Shown piece by piece: positions 18,095 to 26,478 of a DNA stretch of 64,000 nt. The number at the start of each line of letters is the position of its first letter. Position 1 is the stretch's first letter. Under the pieces are notes generated by a model. It was not told the DNA's origin. It saw nothing but the letters and a program-made list of their open reading frames with translations, and searched no databases. This DNA comes from Paludicola sp. MB14-C6 (GTDB taxonomy: Bacteria > Bacillota > Clostridia > Oscillospirales > Ruminococcaceae), in the NCBI RefSeq assembly GCF_030908625.1, contig NZ_CP133133.1, positions 620,001 to 684,000 of the forward strand, given 5' to 3'. Position numbers and translations under genes: made by a program.

Positions 18095-18736
18095 ATGTCT
18101 GAGACTAAAGCTATATCCATAGCTGTAATTAGAAGATTACCTCGATATTATCGCTTTTTAGGTGAGTTGTTAAAGGTCGGAACAATTCGTATCTCTTCCC
18201 GTGAGCTATCTGATCGAATGGGGTTAACCGCATCTCAAATCAGACAAGATTTAAACTGTTTTGGCGGATTTGGGCAACAAGGCTACGGCTATAATATTCA
18301 AGAACTTCACGATGAAATCGGACATATTCTTGGACTCGATAAGAAAACAGAAGCTATCTTAGTTGGTGGCGGTAACCTTGGCCGAGCTGTTGCGAACCAT
18401 ATGGATTTTGATATGCGTGGGTTTAAGTTGGTCGGTATATTTGACCATAACGAAGAGTTAATCGGTCAACAAATTAAAGGTATTAAAGTTTGCCATACCG
18501 ATTTACTTGAAGAGTTTTGTAATTTACATCATCCACAAGTTGCAATTCTTTGTATTCCCAAAACTGCAACAAGATTAATTTGTGATCGGCTGATTCCGTT
18601 GGGAATTAAGGGCTTTTGGAACTTTAGCCATTATGACTTATTAGATAAGCATAGTGATATTGTTGTTGAGAACGTTCACTTAAGTGATAGCCTGATGACT
18701 TTAAGTTATAAAATGAAAGAAAAATTTCATGAATAA
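18095..18736 (+). CDS. rex: Redox-sensing transcriptional repressor Rex
   Basis: Rex senses the NADH/NAD+ ratio and leaves DNA when NADH is high. An N-terminal winged helix (about 10-75, with SSRELSDRMGLTASQIRQDL and FGGFGQQGYGYN) is followed by a Rossmann domain with VGGGNLGRA near 92. The length of 213 is standard. GAAGGTGA precedes the ATG. It is the last gene of acnA-icd-rex and has a strong terminator. The Rex-box-like site at the operon promoter implies autoregulation. Confidence 0.97.
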   Translation: MSETKAISIAVIRRLPRYYRFLGELLKVGTIRISSRELSDRMGLTASQIRQDLNCFGGFGQQGYGYNIQELHDEIGHILGLDKKTEAILVGGGNLGRAVANHMDFDMRGFKLVGIFDHNEELIGQQIKGIKVCHTDLLEEFCNLHHPQVAILCIPKTATRLICDRLIPLGIKGFWNFSHYDLLDKHSDIVVENVHLSDSLMTLSYKMKEKFHE

Positions 18737-18741
18737 ACAAA

Positions 18742-18788
18742 GAGCCTCTAATAAAAGGTTATTCCTTTTAAATAGAGGCTCATATTTT
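18742..18788 (+). terminator. Intrinsic terminator after rex
   Basis: GAGCCTCTA pairs with TAGAGGCTC, with an inner AAAAGG/CCTTTT stem, followed by ATATTTTTG. Confidence 0.8.
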
Positions 18789-18893
18789 TGATACCTTGAC
18801 CAATTGTTATAGATAAAATATGCTGTTTTTTTTACTTTTATTTGATGATACTTTCAAAACAAAATGCTTTATTTCTATTTACAGTATTTTTGA

Positions 18894-18950
18894 CAGTAAA
18901 CTAGAGTATTTAAAAGAATACAAGAGCATTCCCGAGTATTTTTGAGCATT
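18894..18950 (+). repeat. 10-bp phased direct repeats, GAGYATT
   Basis: GAGTATT or GAGCATT occurs at 18904, 18924, 18934 and 18944, with degenerate copies at 18894 and 18914, all in exact 10-bp register. The array lies about 80 bp upstream of the pot promoter -35. One face of the helix would carry all copies, which suits a multimeric regulator; this is inference. Confidence 0.5.
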
Positions 18951-19026
18951 TACCCAATAATTTATGGTTAAATTACTGGTATTTCGCCATAAATTCAAGA
19001 ATTTCAACGAATTTTGAAGTTTTATA

Positions 19027-19055
19027 CTTGACATTTGCATAGAAAAGCTTTATAT
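19027..19055 (+). promoter_or_regulatory. Sigma-A promoter of potABCD
   Basis: A perfect TTGACA and TATATT are separated by exactly 17 bases. Transcription should start near 19062, leaving a leader of about 265 nt. Confidence 0.75.
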
Positions 19056-19086
19056 TAAATAATGTTATTTTGTGTCTAAAATAACT

Positions 19087-19320
19087 GTAACAATTATAGT
19101 GTTACGGCGAAATCTAGTTATCGATTTATTCGATTTTGCCGCAAAGCAAGGCTTTAAAATTCTTTCTATTAAAGTCAACTAGTAAAAATGATATCGTATG
19201 CATCAACTGTAAGCGAGTAAATACTGCTCGCCCAAAAGCCTTTTGCGGGCGGTGATGTCAAAAGGTATCGTGGCTATGCGTTTTAATGCAAATAAAACGT
19301 GGGCTAATCCGCAAAGGGGG
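19087..19320 (+). promoter_or_regulatory. Structured potA leader, candidate regulatory RNA
   Basis: Predicted by eye: GTAAC/GTTAC (19087/19101); GGCGAAATC/GATTTTGCC (19106/19132); a nested unit with GATATC/GGTATC (19190/19264), GCATCA/TGATGT (19200/19253), and inside it either GCGAG/CTCGC (19213/19227) or CGCCC/GGGCG (19229/19247). CCTTTTGCGG at 19239-19248 lies in the second inner hairpin and can instead pair with CCGCAAAGG at 19309-19317, overlapping the Shine-Dalgarno AGGGGG. The features of FMN, TPP, SAM, purine, lysine, glycine, cobalamin and guanidine riboswitches were not recognised. Confidence 0.5.
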
Positions 19321-19328
19321 ATACATAA

Positions 19329-20720
19329 ATGAGCGAAAAAGTTTTATTAGACCTAAAAAACATCACCTTGAGTTATGAAGAAGATTGCATTTTAGATAAT
19401 GTAAGCCTTTATGTAAAAGACAAAGAGTTTGTTACATTACTCGGACCTTCCGGTTGTGGCAAAACGACTACTCTTCGCATTATCGGTGGATTCATAACGC
19501 CTGATAAGGGTGATGTTTATTTTGAGGGCAAAAAAATAAATGATGTGCCACCGCATAAAAGAAAAGTAAATACTGTTTTCCAAAGGTACGCACTCTTTCC
19601 TCATCTAAACGTTTTTGATAACGTTGCCTTTGGCTTAAAAGTAAACAAAGTTCCAGCAGACGAAATTAAAACCCGTGTAAAGAAAATGCTTGAAATCGTA
19701 GATTTAAAAGGATTTGAACGCCGCAGAGTAACAAAGTTATCCGGCGGTCAGCAACAACGTGTTGCAATTGCACGTGCATTAGTTAATCATCCAAAAGTTT
19801 TATTATTAGATGAGCCTTTAGGTGCATTGGACTTAAAACTGCGTAAAGAAATGCAAGTTGAATTAAAACGCATCCAACAACAATTAGATATTACATTTGT
19901 TTATGTAACCCACGATCAAGAAGAAGCATTATCTATGTCTGATACGATTGTGGTTATGAAAGGCGGAGTCATTCAACAAATTGGTACACCCGAAGATATC
20001 TATAATGAACCCAAAAATGCTTTTGTTGCTGATTTTATTGGCGAAAGTAATATTTTTGACGGTATTATGATAAATGACTATCTTGTAAACTTCTCTGGAC
20101 TTGAATTTGAATGTGTTGACAAAGGATTTAAACCAAATCAACCCATTGATGTTGTAATTCGTCCTGAAGATATTACTGTGGTTGCACAGGAACATAGCAG
20201 AATGACCGGTGTTGTAACTTCTTGTGTATTCAAAGGTGTACACTATGAAATGACTGTTAAATGTAACGGTCTTGATTGGATGATCCACTCTACTAAGGCG
20301 CAAAAGGTTGACAATGAGGTTGGCCTATCTTTTGGTCCTGAAGATATTCATATCATGAATAAATTATTTAAGGGAAACAAAAATGTCTTTATTGGCAAAG
20401 TCACAGATGAAGATACGATTACTTTTCTTGATATTACCTTTACTCGTGAAGGCTTAAATCTTCCAATTGACACTGCTGTTGAGCTTACGGTTGATCCAGC
20501 ATCTATTGCTGTTGTATCAGAAGATTTAAGCGATATTACCGGTTTCCTTGAATCATTAATCTATAAAGGCGCGCATAATGAGTTAATCGTTTATACTCAT
20601 GATACCGACATAATGATTCATTCCCAAAATGATGAACAAGTTGCTACGAATATCGGTATTAAATTTGATTTTGACAAAATTGATATCACTCCCGTTATTA
20701 TTAACGAGGAGGTGGAATAA
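19329..20720 (+). CDS. potA: Spermidine/putrescine ABC transporter ATP-binding protein PotA, with duplicated regulatory domain
   Basis: The ATPase powers polyamine import by PotBC. The N-terminal ABC domain (about 1-235) has Walker A GPSGCGKT at 39-46, signature LSGGQQQR from 137 and Walker B VLLLDEP. At 463 residues it is about 100 longer than usual PotA. The extra length is a second copy of the C-terminal OB/TOBE-type domain: [17 protein letters not shown] at 292 aligns with [17 protein letters not shown] at 403, and [13 protein letters not shown] aligns with [13 protein letters not shown]. It is the first gene of potABCD behind a long structured leader. Confidence 0.93.
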   Translation: MSEKVLLDLKNITLSYEEDCILDNVSLYVKDKEFVTLLGPSGCGKTTTLRIIGGFITPDKGDVYFEGKKINDVPPHKRKVNTVFQRYALFPHLNVFDNVAFGLKVNKVPADEIKTRVKKMLEIVDLKGFERRRVTKLSGGQQQRVAIARALVNHPKVLLLDEPLGALDLKLRKEMQVELKRIQQQLDITFVYVTHDQEEALSMSDTIVVMKGGVIQQIGTPEDIYNEPKNAFVADFIGESNIFDGIMINDYLVNFSGLEFECVDKGFKPNQPIDVVIRPEDITVVAQEHSRMTGVVTSCVFKGVHYEMTVKCNGLDWMIHSTKAQKVDNEVGLSFGPEDIHIMNKLFKGNKNVFIGKVTDEDTITFLDITFTREGLNLPIDTAVELTVDPASIAVVSEDLSDITGFLESLIYKGAHNELIVYTHDTDIMIHSQNDEQVATNIGIKFDFDKIDITPVIINEEVE

Positions 20721-21539
20721 TTGCTTAACAATAAAAAAAGTTCTTCTATTCCATATATTATTTGGAGTATCGCTTTTGTAATTGTTCCCCTCGTTTTGGT
20801 TCTTGTGTTTGCTTTCACAAACAAACATGGGGAATTTACATTCAGTAATATCGAAAAAATCGGAACCTACGCCGATATATTTGTAAAATCAATCAATCTT
20901 GCAATTATTGCAACAATCATATGCTTTCTTATCGGCTATCCATTAGCCTTTATTATTTCAAGAGCAAATAATCTATCTCAAAAAAACCTGCTATTGCTAG
21001 TTATGCTTCCTATGTGGATGAACTTTTTGCTTCGCACTTATGGTTGGATGACTTTATTGGAAAACGAAGGTATTATCAACAAGGTTTTAGGTTTCATTGG
21101 CCTTGGTCCTTTTGAAATGATAAACACACAGGGTGCAGTTGTGCTTGGTATGGTATATAATTACCTTCCATTCATGGTTTTGCCTTTATACTCTATCATG
21201 GTTAAAATCGACCGTTCCGTTATTGAAGCAGCCCAAGATCTTGGCGCAAATTGGTTGCAAATTTTAGGACGTGTTCTTTTACCGTTAAGTATGCCGGGAA
21301 TTATATCTGGTCTTACAATGGTATTAGTACCTTCCATTAGTACCTTTATTATTTCAAAGATGCTTGGCGGCGGAAGCAACATGCTGATTGGTGACTTAAT
21401 TGAAAGCCAATTCTTAGGCGGAAGCTATAACCCTTATTTGGGTTCTGCAATTTCGCTGATTTTAATGATAATTATGCTTTTGATTATGGGCGTTATCAAT
21501 TCCCTTGAAGATGATGAAATGGAGGGAATGCTTGTATGA
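20721..21539 (+). CDS. potB: Spermidine/putrescine ABC transporter permease PotB
   Basis: Integral membrane subunit with six predicted helices. The EAA-type coupling loop EAAQDLGANWLQILGRVLLPLSMPG contacts PotA. The start is TTG at 20721, directly after the potA stop, with AGGAGGTG seven bases upstream. The last codons overlap the potC ATG by four bases, so PotB and PotC are translationally coupled. Length 272 is normal. Confidence 0.93.
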   Translation: MLNNKKSSSIPYIIWSIAFVIVPLVLVLVFAFTNKHGEFTFSNIEKIGTYADIFVKSINLAIIATIICFLIGYPLAFIISRANNLSQKNLLLLVMLPMWMNFLLRTYGWMTLLENEGIINKVLGFIGLGPFEMINTQGAVVLGMVYNYLPFMVLPLYSIMVKIDRSVIEAAQDLGANWLQILGRVLLPLSMPGIISGLTMVLVPSISTFIISKMLGGGSNMLIGDLIESQFLGGSYNPYLGSAISLILMIIMLLIMGVINSLEDDEMEGMLV

Positions 21540-22336
21540 AAAAGCTCGGAAAAAATATTTACCTCGGACTATGCTTTTTATTCCTCTATGCCCCTATTGT
21601 TGTTTTAATTGTATTTTCCTTTAATGAATCAAAAAGCAGAGCCCATTTTACAGGATTTACTTTGAAATGGTATCAAGAGTTATTCTCTAATACTTTGATT
21701 ATGAAATCCTTATGGAACACGCTAATCATTGCTATTTTAGCCTCCGTTATTGCTACCCTATTAGGAACAATCGCTGCAATTGGCATCAATAATATGAAAA
21801 AAGGCATGAAAACAACGGTTATGAACATTACTTATTTACCTGTTATCAATCCTGAAATTATTACGGGCATCTCTTTAATGTTATTATTTGTATTCATCAG
21901 CGATCTATTTGGTATCGAGCTTGGCTTTATTACGGTTTTAATTTCCCATATCACATTTTGCTTGCCTTACGTTATCTTAAATGTATTGCCTAAGCTAAGA
22001 CAAATGGATATTCACCTTTATGAAGCCGCAATTGACTTAGGATGCAACCCATTAAAAGCATTTATGAAAGTAGTTATTCCTGAAATATTACCGGGTATTA
22101 CTTCCGGATTTTTAATGGCATTTACATTCTCATTAGATGACTTTGTAATCACTTATTTTACAAGCGGTAGCTCATTTCAAACACTCCCTGTTACAATTTA
22201 CTCTATGACACGTATGAAAGTGAACCCACAAATCAATGCACTATCTACTATTATGTTCTTAATTGTATTAGCACTTTTATTGTTAATGAATATTAAAAAC
22301 TCTCGACAAACTAAACTTAAAGGAGCTGGATATTAA
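21536..22336 (+). CDS. potC: Spermidine/putrescine ABC transporter permease PotC
   Basis: Second permease half with six predicted helices and the coupling loop YEAAIDLGCNPLKAFMKVVIPEILPG. It begins MKKLGKNIYLGLCFLFLYAPI, typical for PotC. The ATG overlaps the potB stop. The substrate-binding gene potD follows one base after its stop. Length 266 is normal. Exact polyamine preference cannot be read from the sequence. Confidence 0.93.
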   Translation: MKKLGKNIYLGLCFLFLYAPIVVLIVFSFNESKSRAHFTGFTLKWYQELFSNTLIMKSLWNTLIIAILASVIATLLGTIAAIGINNMKKGMKTTVMNITYLPVINPEIITGISLMLLFVFISDLFGIELGFITVLISHITFCLPYVILNVLPKLRQMDIHLYEAAIDLGCNPLKAFMKVVIPEILPGITSGFLMAFTFSLDDFVITYFTSGSSFQTLPVTIYSMTRMKVNPQINALSTIMFLIVLALLLLMNIKNSRQTKLKGAGY

Positions 22337-22337
22337 A

Positions 22338-23504
22338 TTGAAAAAAATTCTCGTTATGCTGATGACGATTTCAATTCTTTTCATTACTTGCTCTTCTGAG
22401 GTTAGCGCAAAAGAGAAATCTGTTATTCGAGTATATAACTGGGGTGAATACATCTCTAACGGAGATGACGATACGCTTGACGTAATTGGCGAATTTGAAA
22501 AACGTTTCCCTGAATATAAAGTTGAATACACAACTTATGCCAACAATGAAGAAATGTATGCAAAAATAATGAGTGGTTCTGCAAAATACGACATCATTAT
22601 TCCATCAGACTACATGATTAGTAAAATGATGCAAGAAAATATGCTTGCCAAATTAGATTATAATAATATTCCTAATTACAAATATATTGATGAGTCATTT
22701 AAAAACTTAGAGTTTGATCCCAAAAATGAATACTCTGTTCCATATACTTGGGGTACTGTAGGAATTATTTATAACACCAAAAAAGTAACAGAACCCGTTG
22801 ACAGTTGGGATATTCTTTGGGACGAAAAATATAAAAAGCAAATTTTGATGTTCGATAATCCAAGAGACAGCTACGGAATTGCTATGAAACGGCTTGGATT
22901 TTCTCAAAACTCAACTAAAACAGAAGAATATGATCAAGCAACTATTTCTCTAGAAGAGCAAAAATCAGTACTTCAAGCTTATGTTAACGACCAAATTTTC
23001 GCTAAAATGACGAATGGTGAAGCAGCTTTAGCTCCATACTATGCAGGCGATGCGCTCACTATGATTGCAGATAATCCTGATTTAGCTTTTGCTGTTCCAA
23101 AAGAAGGCACAAACAGATTCGTTGATTCCATGGTTGTTCTAAAAAATGCACAAAACAAAGTCGGTGCTGAGAAATTCATCAACTTTATGTTAGAACCCGA
23201 CATTGCGTTAGCAAACATTGAGTACATTGGATATTCTACGCCAATGAGCAATGTAAGAGATATGTTAGCAGATGATATTAAAAACAGCAGTGTTTCCTAC
23301 CCTTCTAAAGAAATTCTTGCAAACTGTGAAACATTTTTAAATCTTCCGGAAAATATCAATACTTATATGCAAGAAAAATGGATTCAAGTAAAAGCCGCAG
23401 GTGAAAACAATATTGGCGCAATTATTCAACTAATCGTAACCATTTTGATTATGGCTGTTTTAGTTGTATTATTGTTAATTCGTAAGCGAAGAAACCGTCA
23501 ATAG
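22338..23504 (+). CDS. potD: Spermidine/putrescine-binding protein PotD with C-terminal membrane anchor
   Basis: Extracytoplasmic binding protein that delivers polyamine to PotBC. A signal peptide covers about 1-24 and the mature part opens with VIRVYNWGEYIS, the classical PotD/PotF motif; VPYTWGTVGI is also present. There is no good lipobox (FITC has Thr before Cys). Instead a hydrophobic helix at about 360-382 followed by RKRRNRQ would anchor the C-terminus, giving 388 residues. The start is TTG at 22338 with AAAGGAG 12 bases upstream, a rather long spacing. Translation may depend on potC. Confidence 0.9.
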   Translation: MKKILVMLMTISILFITCSSEVSAKEKSVIRVYNWGEYISNGDDDTLDVIGEFEKRFPEYKVEYTTYANNEEMYAKIMSGSAKYDIIIPSDYMISKMMQENMLAKLDYNNIPNYKYIDESFKNLEFDPKNEYSVPYTWGTVGIIYNTKKVTEPVDSWDILWDEKYKKQILMFDNPRDSYGIAMKRLGFSQNSTKTEEYDQATISLEEQKSVLQAYVNDQIFAKMTNGEAALAPYYAGDALTMIADNPDLAFAVPKEGTNRFVDSMVVLKNAQNKVGAEKFINFMLEPDIALANIEYIGYSTPMSNVRDMLADDIKNSSVSYPSKEILANCETFLNLPENINTYMQEKWIQVKAAGENNIGAIIQLIVTILIMAVLVVLLLIRKRRNRQ

Positions 23505-23555
23505 CTCTAAATAGGCTATGTCTGAAGTCCTTTTTAAGAAAATATTATATTAAAA

Positions 23556-23635
23556 TGTAGGGGTCGGCATCCTTGACGACTCGAAACGTAGAAATTTCTC
23601 TATGTCTTCGGGCTGTTCAAAGGCTGACCCCTACA
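23556..23635. mobile_element. 80-bp MITE-like element
   Basis: Terminal inverted repeats TGTAGGGGTCGGC (23556-23568) and GCTGACCCCTACA (23623-23635) match in 12 of 13 positions. The centre holds an imperfect palindrome around AGAAATTTCT. It lies between potD and the exporter and codes for nothing. No clear target duplication is seen. Confidence 0.55.
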
Positions 23636-23657
23636 ACTATTTTGTGCAAATGACAAG

Positions 23658-23686
23658 TTGAAATTGGTAGTTTATTTTGTTATACT
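23658..23686 (+). promoter_or_regulatory. Sigma-A promoter of the ABC exporter
   Basis: TTGAAA and TATACT are separated by exactly 17 bases, 52 bases before the ATG at 23738. Confidence 0.7.
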
Positions 23687-23737
23687 ATGGTAAATGAATA
23701 ATATAAAAGAAAGAAGTTTGAAAGGAATGACTACAGT

Positions 23738-25456
23738 ATGATTAAACGCTTTTTAAGCTATTATAAGCCGCATTGGAAGCTTTTTGCTTTTGATATAGTA
23801 TGTTCTTTTGTTGTAGCCGGATGTGACTTGTTTTTCCCATCAATCACAGGTAATATTATCGACGACTATATCCCAAATAAAAACATTCGTTTATTAGTGA
23901 TATGGAGTATTGCCCTTTTAGCTATTTTTATTTTAAAAGCAGCTCTAAACTACTTTATACAGTACTATGGGCATTGTGTTGGTGTTCGTATGCAAGCAGA
24001 CATGAGAAGAGATATCTTCAAGCATATGCAAAAGCTCCCCTTTACCTTCTTTGATTCCCATAAAACAGGTTCTATTATGTCAAGAATTATCAATGACTTG
24101 ATGGAAGTTTCTGAGCTTGCTCATCATGGCCCGGAAGACCTTTTTGTGTCTTCTGTGATGCTAATCAGTAGTTTTATTATTCTATGTTTTATCAGTTTAC
24201 CGTTAACCCTCATCATTTTTGCAATTGTACCGCTTCTTGTTTGGTTTGCTGCTAAGATGCGTAAACGGATGATGAATGCATTTACTGCTACAAGGGAAGA
24301 AATTTCCGAAATCAATGCAAGTTTGGAAAGCAGTATTTCTGGAATACGTGTTTCAAAGGCATTCACAAACTCTGAACACGAAGAAAAAAAATTTGAAAAG
24401 AATAATAAATCATTTAAAAAAGCAAGAGAATTTGCTTATAAAACAATGTCAGAATTTCATTCAGGAATGGGATTACTCACAGATTTTTTAAACCTTGTTG
24501 TTATGTTTGGTGGCGGTCTATACGCTTATTGGGGCTACATCACTCCCGGTGAGTTTGTAAAATACCTATTATATATTAACATGTTCTTAATGCCAATTCG
24601 TAAAATTATTGGTTTCATAGAACAATATCAAAATGGTATGAGCGGATTCAAGCGTTTCATCGAAATCTTAGATTCAGAGCCTGAGCGAGAAACCGAAAAT
24701 GCAAAGGATATTGAAAATGTACAAGGCAGTATTACCTTTAAAGATGTTAGCTTTAATTATGAAGAGGGCAAAGATATTTTAAACCATATCAACCTAACCA
24801 TTGAAAAAGGTAACACTGTAGCTTTTGTTGGCCCATCCGGTGGTGGTAAAACAACATTGTGTCATCTAATTCCACGCTTCTACGATATCAACTCAGGAGA
24901 AATCAGCATTGACGGAATTAACATATTAAACTTCACTTATGAGTCACTACGAAAGAATATTGGTATCGTTCAGCAAGATGTGTTCTTGTTCACGGGCACA
25001 ATTTGGGATAATATCGCTTATGGTAATCTCGACGCATCCGAGGATGACATCATTACTGCTGCTAAAATGGCTAATATACACGACTTTGTAATGAGTCTGG
25101 ATGACCAATACGATACCTATATTGGTGAAAGAGGTGTTAAGCTTTCAGGAGGACAAAAACAGCGTTTATCAATTGCTCGTTTGTTTTTAAAGAATCCACC
25201 TATTCTTATTTTAGATGAAGCTACCTCTGCACTAGACAATACGACAGAGCTTCTTATTCAAGAATCGTTAGAAAAGTTGAGCGCAAACAAAACTACTTTA
25301 GTCGTTGCACATAGACTTTCTACAATTAAAAATGCAGACATGATTGTTGTTTTAACCGATAATGGTATTGAAGAACAAGGTACTCATGAAGAGCTACTTG
25401 CTTTAAATGGTATCTATAAAGAGCTATATGATTCACAATTTAAGTTGAATGCATAA
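23738..25456 (+). CDS. ABC transporter, fused permease and ATPase (exporter type)
   Basis: A 572-residue half-transporter of the MsbA/LmrA/YfiBC class: six membrane helices (about 15-310) followed by an ATPase domain with Walker A GPSGGGKT at 365-372, signature LSGGQKQRLSIARL, Walker B ILILDEATSALD and the H-loop VVAHRLS. Half-transporters work as dimers; no partner gene is adjacent, so a homodimer is likely. It is monocistronic, with its own promoter and terminator. Substrate (lipid, peptide or drug) is unknown. Confidence 0.93.
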   Translation: MIKRFLSYYKPHWKLFAFDIVCSFVVAGCDLFFPSITGNIIDDYIPNKNIRLLVIWSIALLAIFILKAALNYFIQYYGHCVGVRMQADMRRDIFKHMQKLPFTFFDSHKTGSIMSRIINDLMEVSELAHHGPEDLFVSSVMLISSFIILCFISLPLTLIIFAIVPLLVWFAAKMRKRMMNAFTATREEISEINASLESSISGIRVSKAFTNSEHEEKKFEKNNKSFKKAREFAYKTMSEFHSGMGLLTDFLNLVVMFGGGLYAYWGYITPGEFVKYLLYINMFLMPIRKIIGFIEQYQNGMSGFKRFIEILDSEPERETENAKDIENVQGSITFKDVSFNYEEGKDILNHINLTIEKGNTVAFVGPSGGGKTTLCHLIPRFYDINSGEISIDGINILNFTYESLRKNIGIVQQDVFLFTGTIWDNIAYGNLDASEDDIITAAKMANIHDFVMSLDDQYDTYIGERGVKLSGGQKQRLSIARLFLKNPPILILDEATSALDNTTELLIQESLEKLSANKTTLVVAHRLSTIKNADMIVVLTDNGIEEQGTHEELLALNGIYKELYDSQFKLNA

Positions 25457-25460
25457 ACGA

Positions 25461-25497
25461 AAGCCCTACTCCAAGCGGAGCAGGGCTTCTTTTTTTA
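25461..25497 (+). terminator. Intrinsic terminator after the ABC exporter
   Basis: AGCCCT and CTCC (one mismatch between) pair with GGAG and AGGGCT around AAGC, followed by a long T run. It may also act on the convergent S1 gene. Confidence 0.8.
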
Positions 25498-25522
25498 TTC
25501 AGTTCATTGACAATATGTATTA

Positions 25523-26023
25523 TCAATAGTCGTAGTCATGATTCGGTTTTTTATGATTAGAACCACGACGAGTATTTTTATCACGTTTCAAATCAGATAT
25601 TTTCTCGTCACTTGATTGAATGAATTTAGATAACATATCTTCAAATGAAGCAGGCTTATTATTGCTTTGTTGTGCAGATTTATTATAATTATTGTTTTGA
25701 CGAGGCGGTCTTGAATTTCCTGCATTTCTATTATTAAAATCTGAAGGCCTGTTGTTATTTTCACGACGTTGCGGTGCCGCTTGTTGCTGAGGCATTGCTT
25801 TCTTTATTGATAAACTAATTTTACCATCATCGCTGATGTTAAGAATTTTAACAGTTACTTTTTGTTGATCTTTTAAATGTTCTGATATATCGTTAACATA
25901 TGTTTGTGATACTTCAGAAATATGGACCATACCAACTGCACCGTCTTCCAATTCAACAAAAGCCCCAAACTTTGTGATACCCGTTACTTTGCCTTCTACA
26001 ATTTTACCGATTTCGTGCTGCAT
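25523..26023 (-). CDS. S1 domain RNA-binding protein (YabR-like)
   Basis: An S1 RNA-binding domain fills residues about 5-75 (GKIVEGKVTGITKFGAFVEL to ISLSIKKA). The remaining half is a disordered tail rich in Gln, Asn and Arg, ending RRGSNHKKPNHDYDY. The position at the end of the yab cluster, after divIC, equals that of Bacillus yabR. The role is probably RNA or ribosome binding; no substrate is known. The Shine-Dalgarno AGGAGG is 14 bases from the ATG, longer than usual, but an in-frame stop excludes an earlier start. Confidence 0.85.
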   Translation of the reverse strand: MQHEIGKIVEGKVTGITKFGAFVELEDGAVGMVHISEVSQTYVNDISEHLKDQQKVTVKILNISDDGKISLSIKKAMPQQQAAPQRRENNNRPSDFNNRNAGNSRPPRQNNNYNKSAQQSNNKPASFEDMLSKFIQSSDEKISDLKRDKNTRRGSNHKKPNHDYDY

Positions 26024-26044
26024 AGAAAATTTTTATCCTCCTGT

Positions 26045-26338
26045 TTACTTATTGTTACCACTAATATCTATAAATACACGTTCATTCGGAAATACAAAGC
26101 CAAGCTTTTCCCGAGCTATACGCATAATATATTCTGAATTTTCGCCTGAATTAATAATATTCATAATGTCTTTGTTCAAATATTGCTGTTGTTCCAGTTC
26201 ATTTTTGGCTGCATCTAGGTTATCTTTTCTTTTTGAAATATCGGATTGAATAACAATAAAAGATACAACCACGTAAATAGAAAAAGCAATAAAAGCAAAT
26301 TTTAATATTTTAACCTTTTTTGCTTTTGTCTTTGCCAT
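26045..26338 (-). CDS. divIC: Septum formation initiator, DivIC/FtsB family
   Basis: Small bitopic division protein. A basic N-terminal cytoplasmic tail, one membrane helix (about 12-33), a coiled coil (about 36-60, DISKRKDNLDAAKNELEQQQ) and the family C-terminus YIMRIAREKLGFVFPNERVFID are all visible in 97 residues. DivIC works with FtsL and DivIB at the septum. It sits between yabQ and the S1 gene, exactly as in Bacillus. Confidence 0.92.
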   Translation of the reverse strand: MAKTKAKKVKILKFAFIAFSIYVVVSFIVIQSDISKRKDNLDAAKNELEQQQYLNKDIMNIINSGENSEYIMRIAREKLGFVFPNERVFIDISGNNK

Positions 26339-26478
26339 TTCATATCACCTCAATTTTGTTGCCATGTATAGATTATACACTATAATCATTCTATTTTTCA
26401 AGTATTATTTAGTAATATTGCAATTTATTTTAAACACAATTATTATTGTTATTCTATCATCAAATATTCTAATTCGAG

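Noticed and set aside
19132..19160. CCGCAAAGC motif suggesting a c-di-GMP-I riboswitch
   Set aside because: The other conserved parts (ACAGGGCAAAC and the tetraloop receptor) are absent.
22338..22400. PotD as a classical lipoprotein
   Set aside because: The only cysteine after the hydrophobic core is in FITC, which does not fit the lipobox, and a C-terminal helix offers another anchor.
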